DNA from: JABGQS01 sp963666505
Lineage (GTDB): Bacteria; Bacillota; Clostridia; Christensenellales; SZUA-584
Length of the DNA: 64,000 bases
NCBI GenBank assembly: GCA_963666505.2
Contig: CAXXXL010000003.1
Location: forward strand, 868,001 to 932,000
Direction of reading: 5' to 3'
The position numbers and the translations under genes were made by a program. Positions 46,357-55,362 of this stretch are shown here, one piece after another (the first letter of the stretch is position 1; every line of letters starts with the position of its first letter). The notes under the pieces were generated by a model, which was not told the DNA's origin, did no database searches, and saw only the letters and a program-made list of their open reading frames with translations.

Positions 46357-47312
46357 ATGCAAGAGCTTACAAAAAGCGTTCTACCGATTTTCTTACTTAT
46401 TGGGCTAGGTAGGATGATTCGACAATTGAAGATTGTTGACATAAAGGGGATGCAAGGTGTCAAACGTATTGTGACTGACATCGGTTTACCTGTTTTGGTG
46501 TTCTGGATTTTTTTTACAATTGACTTAAGAGTGGAATGTTTACTCGTCATCATTATATCGTTTGGTATATTTTTACCTAAATATATAGAGGAACTACTTT
46601 TGCGCCGAACTCCTTGGTTCCGCTATCGGCTTCTGCCGTATTTGACGTCCGGCTTTGCGTTTGGTCTTTTTGGACGGCCACTGTTTCTAATCGTTTTTGG
46701 GTACAGCAGTGTTTACGGGGTATACATTATTGATATAGGGCACGAACTTTTTATATGGCCGCTTATGATTCCGTTTATGAAAGCGGAATTGCGTGGTGAG
46801 CGGTTATCGATGCATACTGTTAAAGATATCGTCACCTCACCGATCATCATTGGTATGGTCGCAGGCCTCGCGTTAAAGCTACTTGGGCAGCGCGAAATTA
46901 TACAGACAACGTTTTTTTTGGACGGAATATATCGCATTATCGAAATGATTGCTGCAATGATTACGCCATTGGTTCTAATCGTTGTTGGCCATGGTATCGT
47001 TATTGAAAAGCATTATATCATAAAAAGCCTTAAATACGTATTTATCCGTCTTGCGGTGATTCTTTTGATTGGGTATAAAGCTAAATTTTGTTGCTCAACC
47101 GAATCATCAATGATCCCTTTTTCGATTTTGGTTTTTGCACGATGATGATACTGCCTCCATTGTTTCTTGTACCAATTTTATCCGAAAATGGCGGAAAAAC
47201 AGAAGAGAGCGATCTTGCGAACAATATAGTTGTATTGAGTACGATTTTATCTGTTGTTCTATTTGTTGCATATATTCTGATAATATCAGCCTTGGGGATG
47301 ATCTGGGAATAA
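46357..47312 (+). pseudogene. AEC (auxin efflux carrier) family transporter, frameshifted
   Basis: This is a hydrophobic protein of about 318 residues with multiple predicted membrane spans. The start LPIFLLIGLGRMIRQLKIVD and KRIVTDIGLPVLVFW match AEC-family permeases for organic acids. Near 47080 an extra T in AATTTTG shifts the frame. The continuation LLNRIINDPFFDF, then MMILPPLFLVPIL and the final membrane span (LSTILSVVLFVAYILIISALG) is preserved in another frame to TAA 47310-47312. It is either a recent mutation or a sequence error. It lies just after the glycyl radical genes, so it may move their substrate or product. Confidence 0.75.
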
Positions 47313-47472
47313 AAGTGGAAGAGCCAGACATATTTGATGTTGGAAGGCGATTAGGATTATACAGATATGAGTAAATAATCTAAGAAATTTTAGAGAAGAG
47401 TCAGTTTATGCTAAAAATACACATATGTAGCTAAAAGGATCGAAGTAAGTTTCAATACAGGAGGTGTGAAAG

Positions 47473-48987
47473 ATGAAATACTTATTAGCTCATGATCTTG
47501 GTACTTCTGGGAACAAGGCAACACTTTTTACTATGGAGGGAGAACTGGTAAAAAGTTCTGTTAATGCGTATGCTACGCAATATAAAAATAAAAATTGGGC
47601 TGAGCAAAATCCTGAGGATTTTTGGAGAGCAGTCTGTATTACGACTAAAGATATTTTAGATGGCATCAATAAAAAGAATGTGGCTGTAGTATCGTTTAGT
47701 GGCCAAATGATGGGAGCGCTGTGCGTTGACCAAAACGGGACCCCATTACGCGACCATATTATTTGGGCAGATCAACGAGCGGTTGTTGAGAACGAAATGC
47801 TGATCAAAACGATTGGGGAAAATAGATTTTATCATATTACTGGTCAGCCTCTCAGTCCGACTTATGGGTTGCAAAAGCTGTTATGGATCAAGGCGAATGA
47901 ACCGGATATTTATCGCAATACATACAAAGTGATAAATGCAAAAGACTATATTGTATTTAAACTAACCAATCAGTTCGTAACTGAGTATTCTGATGCGGCA
48001 GGCATGGGTCTGCTGAATATAAATAAATGCGAGTGGTCTGACGAGCTAATTGAGGAAATAGGTATCAACCGGGGAAAACTTCCTGACGTATATCCGTCAA
48101 TACATATCGCGGGTCTTGTGACAAGCGAGGCGGCGGACGAAACCGGTTTAGCTGTAGACACTCCTGTTGTTTGTGGAGGAGGGGATGGTGTTTGTGCTTC
48201 CGTTGGTGCGGGGAGTGTTAGCTCCGGTACGGCATATTGCATTCTCGGCTCATCTTCTTGGATTTCGATAGCAACGGAGAAGCCAATCTTCGATGAACAA
48301 ATACGTACGTTTAATTGGCCGCACATTGTACCAAACTTATATGTACCATGTGGGTCTATGCAAGCAGCTGGTGTGTCCTATAGCTGGTTGAAAACTCAGA
48401 TATGCAAAATGGAGACAAAAGAGGCTGAAGAGCAAAGCTTGAACCCATACGATATCATAACTCGAGAGATTGAAAAATCGCCTGTAGGCGCAAAAGGGTT
48501 GCTGTTTCTTCCATATTTGCTTGGGGAAAGAAGTCCTAGGTGGAACCCAAATGCAAGAGGCGCTTTTATTGGCCTAAGCATGGAGCATAAACGAGAAGAT
48601 GTTATTCGTTCTGTTTTGGAAGGGATCACACTGAATCTAAATATCATCTTGAATATCTTTCAAAAGCACTGTGCGTTGGATGAGTTAATAGTTATCGGAG
48701 GTGGCGCGAAAAGCCAAACGTGGAGAAAAATTCTCGCGGATGTATTTAATATAAACATTTTAATGCCGAATGTTTTGGAAGAGGCGACTTCAATGGGCGC
48801 CGCCATTGCTGGTGGCGTGGGAGTCGGCTTATTTAAGGGCTTTGATGTCATCAAAAATTTCTCTAGGATCAATTATATTGATATGCCTGAGGCCGCAAAC
48901 CATGCAATATATAAACAACTCATGCCGATTTTTGATAACTGTTATTATTCTCTTGTAGATGTATATGATCAGCTAGCAGGCATTTGA
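47473..48987 (+). CDS. FGGY family carbohydrate kinase (xylulokinase-like)
   Basis: The 504-residue two-domain ASKHA kinase starts with LLAHDLGTSGNKATLF. SFSGQMMGALCVD, IIWADQRA, VVCGGGDGVCASVGAG (phosphate binding) and LIVIGGGAKSQTWRKILADV (adenosine) are the FGGY landmarks. It phosphorylates a sugar, ketose or polyol, probably the cargo of the importer at 56515-60556 or a product made from it. ATG 47473 follows AGGAGGTGTGAAAG, a strong site. Xylulose is the closest guess; erythrulose, ribulose or others cannot be excluded. Confidence 0.92.
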   Translation: MKYLLAHDLGTSGNKATLFTMEGELVKSSVNAYATQYKNKNWAEQNPEDFWRAVCITTKDILDGINKKNVAVVSFSGQMMGALCVDQNGTPLRDHIIWADQRAVVENEMLIKTIGENRFYHITGQPLSPTYGLQKLLWIKANEPDIYRNTYKVINAKDYIVFKLTNQFVTEYSDAAGMGLLNINKCEWSDELIEEIGINRGKLPDVYPSIHIAGLVTSEAADETGLAVDTPVVCGGGDGVCASVGAGSVSSGTAYCILGSSSWISIATEKPIFDEQIRTFNWPHIVPNLYVPCGSMQAAGVSYSWLKTQICKMETKEAEEQSLNPYDIITREIEKSPVGAKGLLFLPYLLGERSPRWNPNARGAFIGLSMEHKREDVIRSVLEGITLNLNIILNIFQKHCALDELIVIGGGAKSQTWRKILADVFNINILMPNVLEEATSMGAAIAGGVGVGLFKGFDVIKNFSRINYIDMPEAANHAIYKQLMPIFDNCYYSLVDVYDQLAGI

Positions 48988-49247
48988 TATTCGAATATTG
49001 ATACTTGAAGAATGATTTTAAGACAATGTGCTAAACGATATAGGGTGGAGATTACGCTAAGGAATCGGAGCATAATATGCAGAGGCTTAGATAAAGTGAT
49101 GATGTAAAATTCAGGAACCGTTGGGATTTTTTAAGAGAGAACAATAAAAGAAGAAAAAATAAAACGGAATGGGTCACTCCGACACTGAAGTTTCTTGATG
49201 ACTTAGGCAATTATGAAAAAATTCAATAATATTATAAAGAAAGTTTC
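48988..49247 (+). other. Region without a recognised gene between the kinase and the regulators
   Basis: AT-rich DNA. One short frame near 49110-49228 (WDFLRENNKRRKNKTEWVTP, then LKFLDDLGNYEKIQ) looks protein-like but has no start codon or ribosome site, and I do not recognise it. It may be the tail of a deleted gene. Confidence 0.3.
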
Positions 49248-49276
49248 TTGTTTGTGTTTAGAATTTATATTATAAT
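49248..49276 (+). promoter_or_regulatory. Putative promoter of the two-component operon
   Basis: TTGTTT (49248-49253), 17-base spacer, TATAAT (49271-49276). Transcription from here would start near 49283, after ATG 49280. This supports ATG 49310 as the real start of the first response regulator. Confidence 0.5.
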
Positions 49277-49309
49277 ATAATGAATGGAAGGAATGCGGCG
49301 AATGAAGTC

Positions 49310-50878
49310 ATGTATAAAGTATTGATTTCTGATGATGAGCGTCGAGTGAGAAAACTCATAATGATGCTCATTGACTGTGATAAAATTGGATTAGAGATTG
49401 TCGGAGAGGCAAGTAGCGGCTCTGAAGCGTTACATTTGTTCTCAAAGCATAAGCCAAATATTGTTATCACGGATATTAAAATGCCTGATATGAACGGATT
49501 GGAATTGATTGCCAATATAAAGCGAATGGACACTGATACTCAATTCATCATCATTAGCGGTTATTCCGACTTTTCATATGCAGTAACTGCAATAAAAAAC
49601 AATGTACTGAACTACCTGTTAAAACCAATCAACGAAAACGAACTAAATAATGCTTTAAGAAATGCTGTTGACAAAATTGAGGAAAGGATGCATACAACAA
49701 CAACTGATCAGTTCAACGGACCATTAAGCCGGGCGCTTATCTCCAATATGCTTTCTAAAAACAGCAAACCTCTTTCATTCAAAGAGCTACATGAGAAATA
49801 TTCTTGCACGCTGAAGGGGAAGAACTTTCAGGTAGCTTGTCTCCAGCTGTTCTGCAAGAGTAAAGACAGCATCTTAGTTAAAACTGAGGCATTAGACTAC
49901 ATTAATAAGTATTGCCGCAATTTTGCTATTGATAAGGAGCTCTCATGTTTAACTGCGATATGCGATGATTCTTTATTCTTCGTATTTTCTTTTAGTACCG
50001 ATGATTTTTATAAAGTATATTCGGAAATTTTTAATTCTATCAAGATATTTCCGATAATTAAAAATTATTATAATATCACGTTTGCACTGAGCTCTATTAA
50101 GATAAATGTTCAAGGAATCAATGATGCAGTTGTTGAGGCGAAAAACTGCGTTGAGAACAGATTTACTTACGGGATCAACAAAATAATCAAACACACAGAG
50201 TACAGAGCCCAAAATTGTATTTTGGAGATTTTGAGTTCAAAACGTTTAAGAGAACTGGCAAAAATTATTGAGGTATATGATATTGACAACTTAAAAGCGT
50301 GGATTGATGAGCTACATATTGATTGTAAAAAACAAAAGTCAATCGCGCCGAAAGAGATATTAGAAATTACACGAAATGTAACTGATGTTTTTTGTCGTAT
50401 TTGGGGTAACATAGATAAGTCCTTTCAAGCTGATAGACTTAAAGAAGAAATTACGAGTCGCCAAACGCAGATGTATACCACAACACAGGTTTTCTCAGAT
50501 TTGTTTTTCATGTTGAAAAAGACGATGAATAACTTTCTCAAATCAAGACAGTATATTTCTTCGAAACCTGCCTATATTGCGCGGAAATATATTATGGAGA
50601 ATTTTAAGCAGCATCTTACACTTCAATTGGTTGCAGATCATGTTGCAATGAACTCTGCGTATTTATCCGTTCTTTTTAAGAAGCAGTTTAATGAAACATT
50701 TGTTGAATGTTTGACAAATATGAGAATAGAAGAAGGAAAACGATTACTGACTCATACAAATAAAACGGTTGAACAAGTAGCGTTGGAGTCTGGGTATTTA
50801 GATCAGAAGTATTTTTCAAGAGTATTCTTGAAGATAACTGGAATAAGCCCATCCAAGTATAGAAAACTTTATTTTTGA
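49310..50878 (+). CDS. Response regulator with AraC-type DNA-binding domain (YesN-like), copy 1
   Basis: The 522-residue protein has an N-terminal receiver domain (LISDDERRV, phosphoacceptor D55 in VITDIKMPD, Lys in LLKPINENEL), a long middle region of about 260 residues without a clear fold, and a C-terminal AraC/XylS helix-turn-helix pair (LQLVADHVAMNSAYLSVLFKK and VEQVALESGYLDQKYFSRVF). I prefer ATG 49310 over 49280 because the receiver domain begins there and the putative promoter overlaps 49280. It is a paralog of the next gene; together with the kinase it probably controls the importer and catabolic genes. Confidence 0.9.
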   Translation: MYKVLISDDERRVRKLIMMLIDCDKIGLEIVGEASSGSEALHLFSKHKPNIVITDIKMPDMNGLELIANIKRMDTDTQFIIISGYSDFSYAVTAIKNNVLNYLLKPINENELNNALRNAVDKIEERMHTTTTDQFNGPLSRALISNMLSKNSKPLSFKELHEKYSCTLKGKNFQVACLQLFCKSKDSILVKTEALDYINKYCRNFAIDKELSCLTAICDDSLFFVFSFSTDDFYKVYSEIFNSIKIFPIIKNYYNITFALSSIKINVQGINDAVVEAKNCVENRFTYGINKIIKHTEYRAQNCILEILSSKRLRELAKIIEVYDIDNLKAWIDELHIDCKKQKSIAPKEILEITRNVTDVFCRIWGNIDKSFQADRLKEEITSRQTQMYTTTQVFSDLFFMLKKTMNNFLKSRQYISSKPAYIARKYIMENFKQHLTLQLVADHVAMNSAYLSVLFKKQFNETFVECLTNMRIEEGKRLLTHTNKTVEQVALESGYLDQKYFSRVFLKITGISPSKYRKLYF

Positions 50879-50906
50879 TAAATATAAGTATTAGAGGGCT
50901 CATTTT

Positions 50907-52496
50907 ATGTTGAGAGCATTTATTGCAGATGATGAACCAAAAATATGCAGACTGATAAAAAAGCTAATCGATTGGAATAGCCTTGAGATCGAGCTATGTG
51001 GTGTTGCAAATGACGGGATAGACGCGTACAATCAAATAAAAAGCATAGAGCCCGACATCATTATTACTGATATACGTATGCCTGGCTATGATGGCATCGA
51101 ATTAATTACAAAGATAAAAGAAATACTTCCAAACTGTCACTTCATAATTATTAGCGGCTACAGAGATTACCTATATGCAAATTCAGCGCTCAAGCTTGGG
51201 GTAGAAGAATATATGCTTAAACCTGTGAATAAGGTTAAACTCACAGAAGTATTAGAAAACATACGTAAAAGGTGCACAGAAGAAGATAGGTATTCTCCTC
51301 TTGATATGTATGAAATTCAAATGCAGCAAAAAGTTTATATATTAGATCTCATTACGAATATGAAAAATAATATATCGGATCCTATAGCTTCTTCTGAACT
51401 GTTCGATTGTAAGTTTAGCTACCCAAATTATCAAGCTATCATTGTAACGCTCGACAGTGATTTTGTTCAACTTAATTCTGATAATTATAACGAAGGTAAA
51501 TACCAGCTATACAAAATCATTGATACCTATTTTCGGGAAACCTATGAGTGTTTACTAACAAATATGCTAGATTTCGGACTGCTAGTATTTATTCCCATAT
51601 ATAATGATGAGCGGACCAAAGTAGAATCTTACTATAAGGAAGACCTTTTACAGATCATCGATAAAATTTCGCCATTTAAGATTTTCTCCGCAACGATTGC
51701 TGTAGGTGATATTATTGGTGATATAGAACTTCTGCAAAAATCAATGCTTACGGCAATCAACTGTGTTTACTATAGAATTAAACTTGGAACTAATAGAATT
51801 ATCACAACAATGTCGATTCAAGATCTTAAATATAAAAATAATAAAGAACCTTTTTATGATGGCAAAGAACTAAAGGACGCAATTATAGATTTTGATTATG
51901 AAAGAATAGTTGCAAATATTAGCGCGTATAAAGATTCATTAATTGCGAGTCGAGACTGGACTGTATCGAATCTGTTAAGTTATGCGAATGATGTATTTCA
52001 GATTTATATCGATACCAGAAAAGAGTTTAAAAGTGTTTTGGATAATGATGATGAAATAAGAAGAGAATTTGAAATTGCACTTCTAAACTCACAAAATATT
52101 GAATGTCTGTTTGGTTCGATCTGCCAAAAAATATCTAGAATGCTAAGGAACGATTATCAATATCTAAGATTGAAGGAAAAGAATCCGGTTTTCATAATTA
52201 AGCAGTTTATAAAACAACATTATTCAAACACTATAACAATTTCGCAATTATCGCAAAGAGTTGATCTGGAATCAAAAAAGCTTAATAAGTGTTTTAAGAA
52301 GGAAGTTGGTATAAAACCATTGGCATATCTAACGCTGCACCGAATAAACATAGCGAAAGAGCTTTTAAAAAATACGAAATTAAGTGTTGAGGATATATCA
52401 ACTGAGGTGGGATACGAAAAGATAAATGATTTCTCTAAAACATTTGTGAAGTTAGTAGGAATACTGCCTGATAAGTTCAGAGAATTGTACTATTAA
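50907..52496 (+). CDS. Response regulator with AraC-type DNA-binding domain (YesN-like), copy 2
   Basis: The 529-residue protein has the same architecture as its neighbour: receiver domain (FIADDEPKICRLIKK, D55 in IITDIRMPGYDG, Lys in MLKPVNKVKL), middle region, and AraC-type end (ITISQLSQRVDLESKKLNKCFKKEVG and VEDISTEVGYEKINDFSKTF). It starts 28 bp after copy 1, with AGAGGG upstream. Identity to copy 1 is moderate, so the duplication is old and the two may bind different sites or form a mixed complex. A single kinase follows. Confidence 0.91.
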   Translation: MLRAFIADDEPKICRLIKKLIDWNSLEIELCGVANDGIDAYNQIKSIEPDIIITDIRMPGYDGIELITKIKEILPNCHFIIISGYRDYLYANSALKLGVEEYMLKPVNKVKLTEVLENIRKRCTEEDRYSPLDMYEIQMQQKVYILDLITNMKNNISDPIASSELFDCKFSYPNYQAIIVTLDSDFVQLNSDNYNEGKYQLYKIIDTYFRETYECLLTNMLDFGLLVFIPIYNDERTKVESYYKEDLLQIIDKISPFKIFSATIAVGDIIGDIELLQKSMLTAINCVYYRIKLGTNRIITTMSIQDLKYKNNKEPFYDGKELKDAIIDFDYERIVANISAYKDSLIASRDWTVSNLLSYANDVFQIYIDTRKEFKSVLDNDDEIRREFEIALLNSQNIECLFGSICQKISRMLRNDYQYLRLKEKNPVFIIKQFIKQHYSNTITISQLSQRVDLESKKLNKCFKKEVGIKPLAYLTLHRINIAKELLKNTKLSVEDISTEVGYEKINDFSKTFVKLVGILPDKFRELYY

Positions 52497-52500
52497 GTAT

Positions 52501-53568
52501 ATGAAAGGAGTGATGATTATTATCAAAAAAGTAAATAAAGTTACCCAAATGAGAAAAATAAAGATAACACTCTTTATTCTTTTTGCTTTGACAGCTAGTT
52601 CTATCTGTATTCTTACTTTATTATTGTCTTTTGGGCAACTGACTCAAATTGATATTCTTATATGTTATTTTTGCGTTGTAGTTATTGCTATACTTTTTAT
52701 AATTCTGTTTTTTATATTAGCCCTTCCGGCCATTCAAATCGAAAAACGTATTCAAAATGCGCGCATAGACAGGGATCAAGACATGTCCATATCATCTCGC
52801 TCTGAACTAGCAAAACTATTCAATTACCTAACAACGCATTTGCGGGAAGTTTCTGAAAAAGAGTATACAGCAACATTGCTTCAAAAGCAAGCGCAGTTTA
52901 ACGAGTTGCAGAGTCAAATCAATCCACATTTTCTCTATAATACACTTGAGTCCATACGTTGTGAGATGCTTATGATCGATGCAGTCGAGGTAGCTGATAT
53001 GACGGAATCACTATCATTGTTCTTTAGATACGGCATACGCTCTAGCAACGAACTTGCAACGCTCGACGATGAAATTGAGAATATTAAACATTTCTTTAAA
53101 ATTCAACAGTTTAGATTTGAAAATCGTTTTTCTCTAGGCATAGTCTTTGAAAATGAAGTCAATACTTCTCAGACCTACTTACCGAAGTTAACACTTCAGC
53201 CGATAATAGAGAACTCTATTCGGCATGGTCTAGAAAAAAAAGTTGGGTCTGGAGATATCATACTGCGGATCAATACAACTGCAACACTTTTGATCATAAA
53301 AGTATCTGATAATGGTGTTGGGATAAAAGAAGCGGAACTACAAGAAATTAGGAGAAAGTTGAATAATCCAAACAGAGAAATGAAGCACCTCGCTAATCAA
53401 CCAAATAGTGGCAGCGGCATTGCGCTTACGAATGTAAATCAGCGGATTCAATTATTATTCGGGCAGAGGTATGGAATTAATATAAGCAGTACATATGGCA
53501 TTGGGACCTCTGTAGAAATACTTTTACCTAAAAACATTGATAACCTCAATATCATTCAAGAGAGTTAA
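52501..53568 (+). CDS. Sensor histidine kinase, LytS/YesM-like, without an extracellular sensor domain
   Basis: The 355-residue kinase has two membrane spans (about residues 22-45 and 51-76) joined by only about five residues, so there is almost no outside domain. The phosphoacceptor region is QSQINPHFLYNTLE with H143, followed by the HATPase domain (LQPIIENSIRHGLE; SDNGVGI; SGSGIALTNVNQRI). Related YesM kinases normally have a large dCACHE sensor between the spans, absent here. It starts 4 bp after the second regulator. ATG 52501 is given, but AAAGGAG at 52504-52510 hints at a slightly later start. It probably senses through a partner protein. Confidence 0.9.
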   Translation: MKGVMIIIKKVNKVTQMRKIKITLFILFALTASSICILTLLLSFGQLTQIDILICYFCVVVIAILFIILFFILALPAIQIEKRIQNARIDRDQDMSISSRSELAKLFNYLTTHLREVSEKEYTATLLQKQAQFNELQSQINPHFLYNTLESIRCEMLMIDAVEVADMTESLSLFFRYGIRSSNELATLDDEIENIKHFFKIQQFRFENRFSLGIVFENEVNTSQTYLPKLTLQPIIENSIRHGLEKKVGSGDIILRINTTATLLIIKVSDNGVGIKEAELQEIRRKLNNPNREMKHLANQPNSGSGIALTNVNQRIQLLFGQRYGINISSTYGIGTSVEILLPKNIDNLNIIQES

Positions 53569-53571
53569 TAT

Positions 53572-55035
53572 ATGAAAAGAGAATTGTTACGCATTGAAAA
53601 AGGCTGTATAATTAGTAATAATGTCAAGGTTATTGATAATTTGCGCCTAAATGTTTTGGAAGGTGAAGTTTTGCTTATTCTTAGCCAGCACAACGTTGAT
53701 TTATCTTATGTTTCAAGTGTCTTAACTGGGAATTCGCATCTTGATAGCGGTTTTTTCTTTTTTAATGAAAAGGAAGTTAAAATTGAATCGTTAACCCATG
53801 CGACAAAACTTGGCATCTATCATATTGGCAGTGAGAGCAAGCTCGTCGCAAGTATGTCGATAGCTCATAACTTGTTTGTTGTTCTTAGAAAAGCAAAAGC
53901 ATTGATTAATAACTATAACTACAACATGCAAACCAGAGAAATAATGGACATATTTGACTTGAGTTATTTACCAGATGATCCTGTATCAGAGTTAAGCCCG
54001 GCAGAACGTACTTTAATCGAGTTGATTAAAGCATATCGATGTGAAGCGAAGTTGGTCATAATTGACGACATTTTTTCAAATTACTCCCCATATGAACTTT
54101 ATCAGTTTTCTTGTGTATTAAAAAAAATGCAGGAAAATAATATTTCGATCGTTATGTTGAGCCACTCAACAGGGCATCATTTAAAACTTGCAAATAGGAT
54201 TACAATCATTAGAGATAATACGAATGCAGAGAATCTTGATGCTAAAGATTTTGACATCGATAAGATTTATAAAATAATGATAGGTTCAAAATTCAAAGAT
54301 GCGTTTTTGTATAAGACGAATATGAGCGAAGAGACTGTAGTTTATATAAAAAATGTGAGTTTTCCTGGGTCGACAAATAAGATAAATATAGCATTAAAGA
54401 AAGGTGAGATCCTTGGAATATTTGACATCGAAAGGGTTATATCAAGCATACAAAATGACTCGATTTATAATGTACTACGCAAAAAAAACGTAAATATTCT
54501 AATTGAGGGGAAACGAGTTTTTATTAAAAATTTACCACACTTAAAATCAGATATTGCGTTCTTTTATAATCAAATCGATAGGGAATGTATTCTTAATAAA
54601 CTTTCTATTAGCGAAAACATTTTTATTCTATATAGCAAGAGATTCGGTAAAACGCTGTTTAGGAGCAACCGAAAGATCTGCAAATTACTATTAAAGGACT
54701 TTTGCTCCACCTATAATATTGATGAGGGAACACCAGTAATTGAGTTGTCGCTACTGCAAAAATATTATTTAATATTATTTATGTGGTATATATTTGCTCC
54801 TAAAGTTCTTGTTGGTGGTTTCCCGTTTACTCAGCTTGATGATCACACAAAAAACTTATTATACCCAGAGTTGGCGAAAATAGCGCATAGAGGTACGTCG
54901 ATTATTTTGCTATCATCTAACATGACGGAACTTTCTTCCATTTGTGACAATATACTTGTGCTTTATAAAGACAAAGAAATAAAGAAGTATAGTAAAAAAG
55001 AATTTCGCTTATTACAAGTTGAAGACCTGTTTTGA
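53572..55035 (+). CDS. Degenerate double ABC ATPase (RbsA-like), probably non-catalytic
   Basis: The 487-residue protein is laid out like RbsA/XylG sugar-importer ATPases with two nucleotide-binding halves, but key motifs are lost. At the first Walker A position there is LSQHNVDLSYVSSV instead of GxxGxGKST. A signature relic ELSPAERTLIEL and Walker B relic LVIIDDIFS remain, followed by MLSHSTGHH at the switch region. The second half has GIFDIERVISS at its Walker A position and VLVGGFPFTQL for Walker B. It begins 3 bp after the kinase stop, so it belongs to the signalling operon. I infer a regulatory subunit that links importer state to the kinase. Slow decay of a transporter gene is the alternative, but the frame is fully open. 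Confidence 0.75.
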   Translation: MKRELLRIEKGCIISNNVKVIDNLRLNVLEGEVLLILSQHNVDLSYVSSVLTGNSHLDSGFFFFNEKEVKIESLTHATKLGIYHIGSESKLVASMSIAHNLFVVLRKAKALINNYNYNMQTREIMDIFDLSYLPDDPVSELSPAERTLIELIKAYRCEAKLVIIDDIFSNYSPYELYQFSCVLKKMQENNISIVMLSHSTGHHLKLANRITIIRDNTNAENLDAKDFDIDKIYKIMIGSKFKDAFLYKTNMSEETVVYIKNVSFPGSTNKINIALKKGEILGIFDIERVISSIQNDSIYNVLRKKNVNILIEGKRVFIKNLPHLKSDIAFFYNQIDRECILNKLSISENIFILYSKRFGKTLFRSNRKICKLLLKDFCSTYNIDEGTPVIELSLLQKYYLILFMWYIFAPKVLVGGFPFTQLDDHTKNLLYPELAKIAHRGTSIILLSSNMTELSSICDNILVLYKDKEIKKYSKKEFRLLQVEDLF

Positions 55036-55043
55036 ACAATAAA

Positions 55044-55099
55044 AAAGAGCGTAGTCTTAGACTACCCATCCTTGAAGCATTTCATAAGAAATGCTCTTT
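55044..55099 (+). terminator. Branched hairpin after the signalling operon
   Basis: Outer stem AAAGAGC (55044-55050) with GCTCTTT (55093-55099) encloses GTAGTC-TTA-GACTAC (55051-55065) and AGCATTTC-ATAA-GAAATGCT (55076-55095). The outer stem and the last hairpin share bases, so they exclude each other. It lies 8 bases after the stop at 55033-55035. It likely ends or attenuates transcription. The rest of 55100-55253 shows only a short lipoprotein-signal-like stretch without a start codon. Confidence 0.5.
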
Positions 55100-55253
55100 A
55101 TGGAAAATGAGGGTAATGCCGCATTGAGTTTTAATAAATAAGAAAATCATCGGTTTTTTGGCTGGTTTGATTATCTTTGCTTGTAGCGGCTTATTATTTG
55201 AAGAATCCATCATAAACCTCAAATAGAAATCCACGAAAACAAAAATATTTACG

Positions 55254-55282
55254 TTGTACACAACTTTTTAAAATTATATAAT
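55254..55282 (+). promoter_or_regulatory. Putative promoter of the importer/dehydrogenase unit
   Basis: TTGTAC (55254-55259), 17-base spacer, TATAAT (55277-55282). The -35 box lies in an imperfect dyad GTTGT-AC-ACAAC (55253-55264), a possible regulator site. The dehydrogenase starts 81 bases later. Confidence 0.5.
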
Positions 55283-55362
55283 TTATTAAAGTTAATAAAA
55301 AGAATGATTTTGATGAGCAATCTACTGCTTAGTATTCTAAAAACATTTCAAAGGATGCAAAA

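Noticed and set aside
46326..46553. Minus-strand frame opposite the start of the AEC gene
   Set aside because: It is a shadow of the transporter frame, without its own ribosome site or motifs.
47313..47375. Open frame after the AEC gene ending VGRRLGLYRYE
   Set aside because: No start and no family I recognise; it is likely the worn end of a lost gene.
55120..55227. Signal-peptide or lipoprotein-like stretch (KKIIGFLAGLIIFACSGLLF)
   Set aside because: No start codon or ribosome site and it stops after about 29 residues. It may be a remnant but is too short to call.
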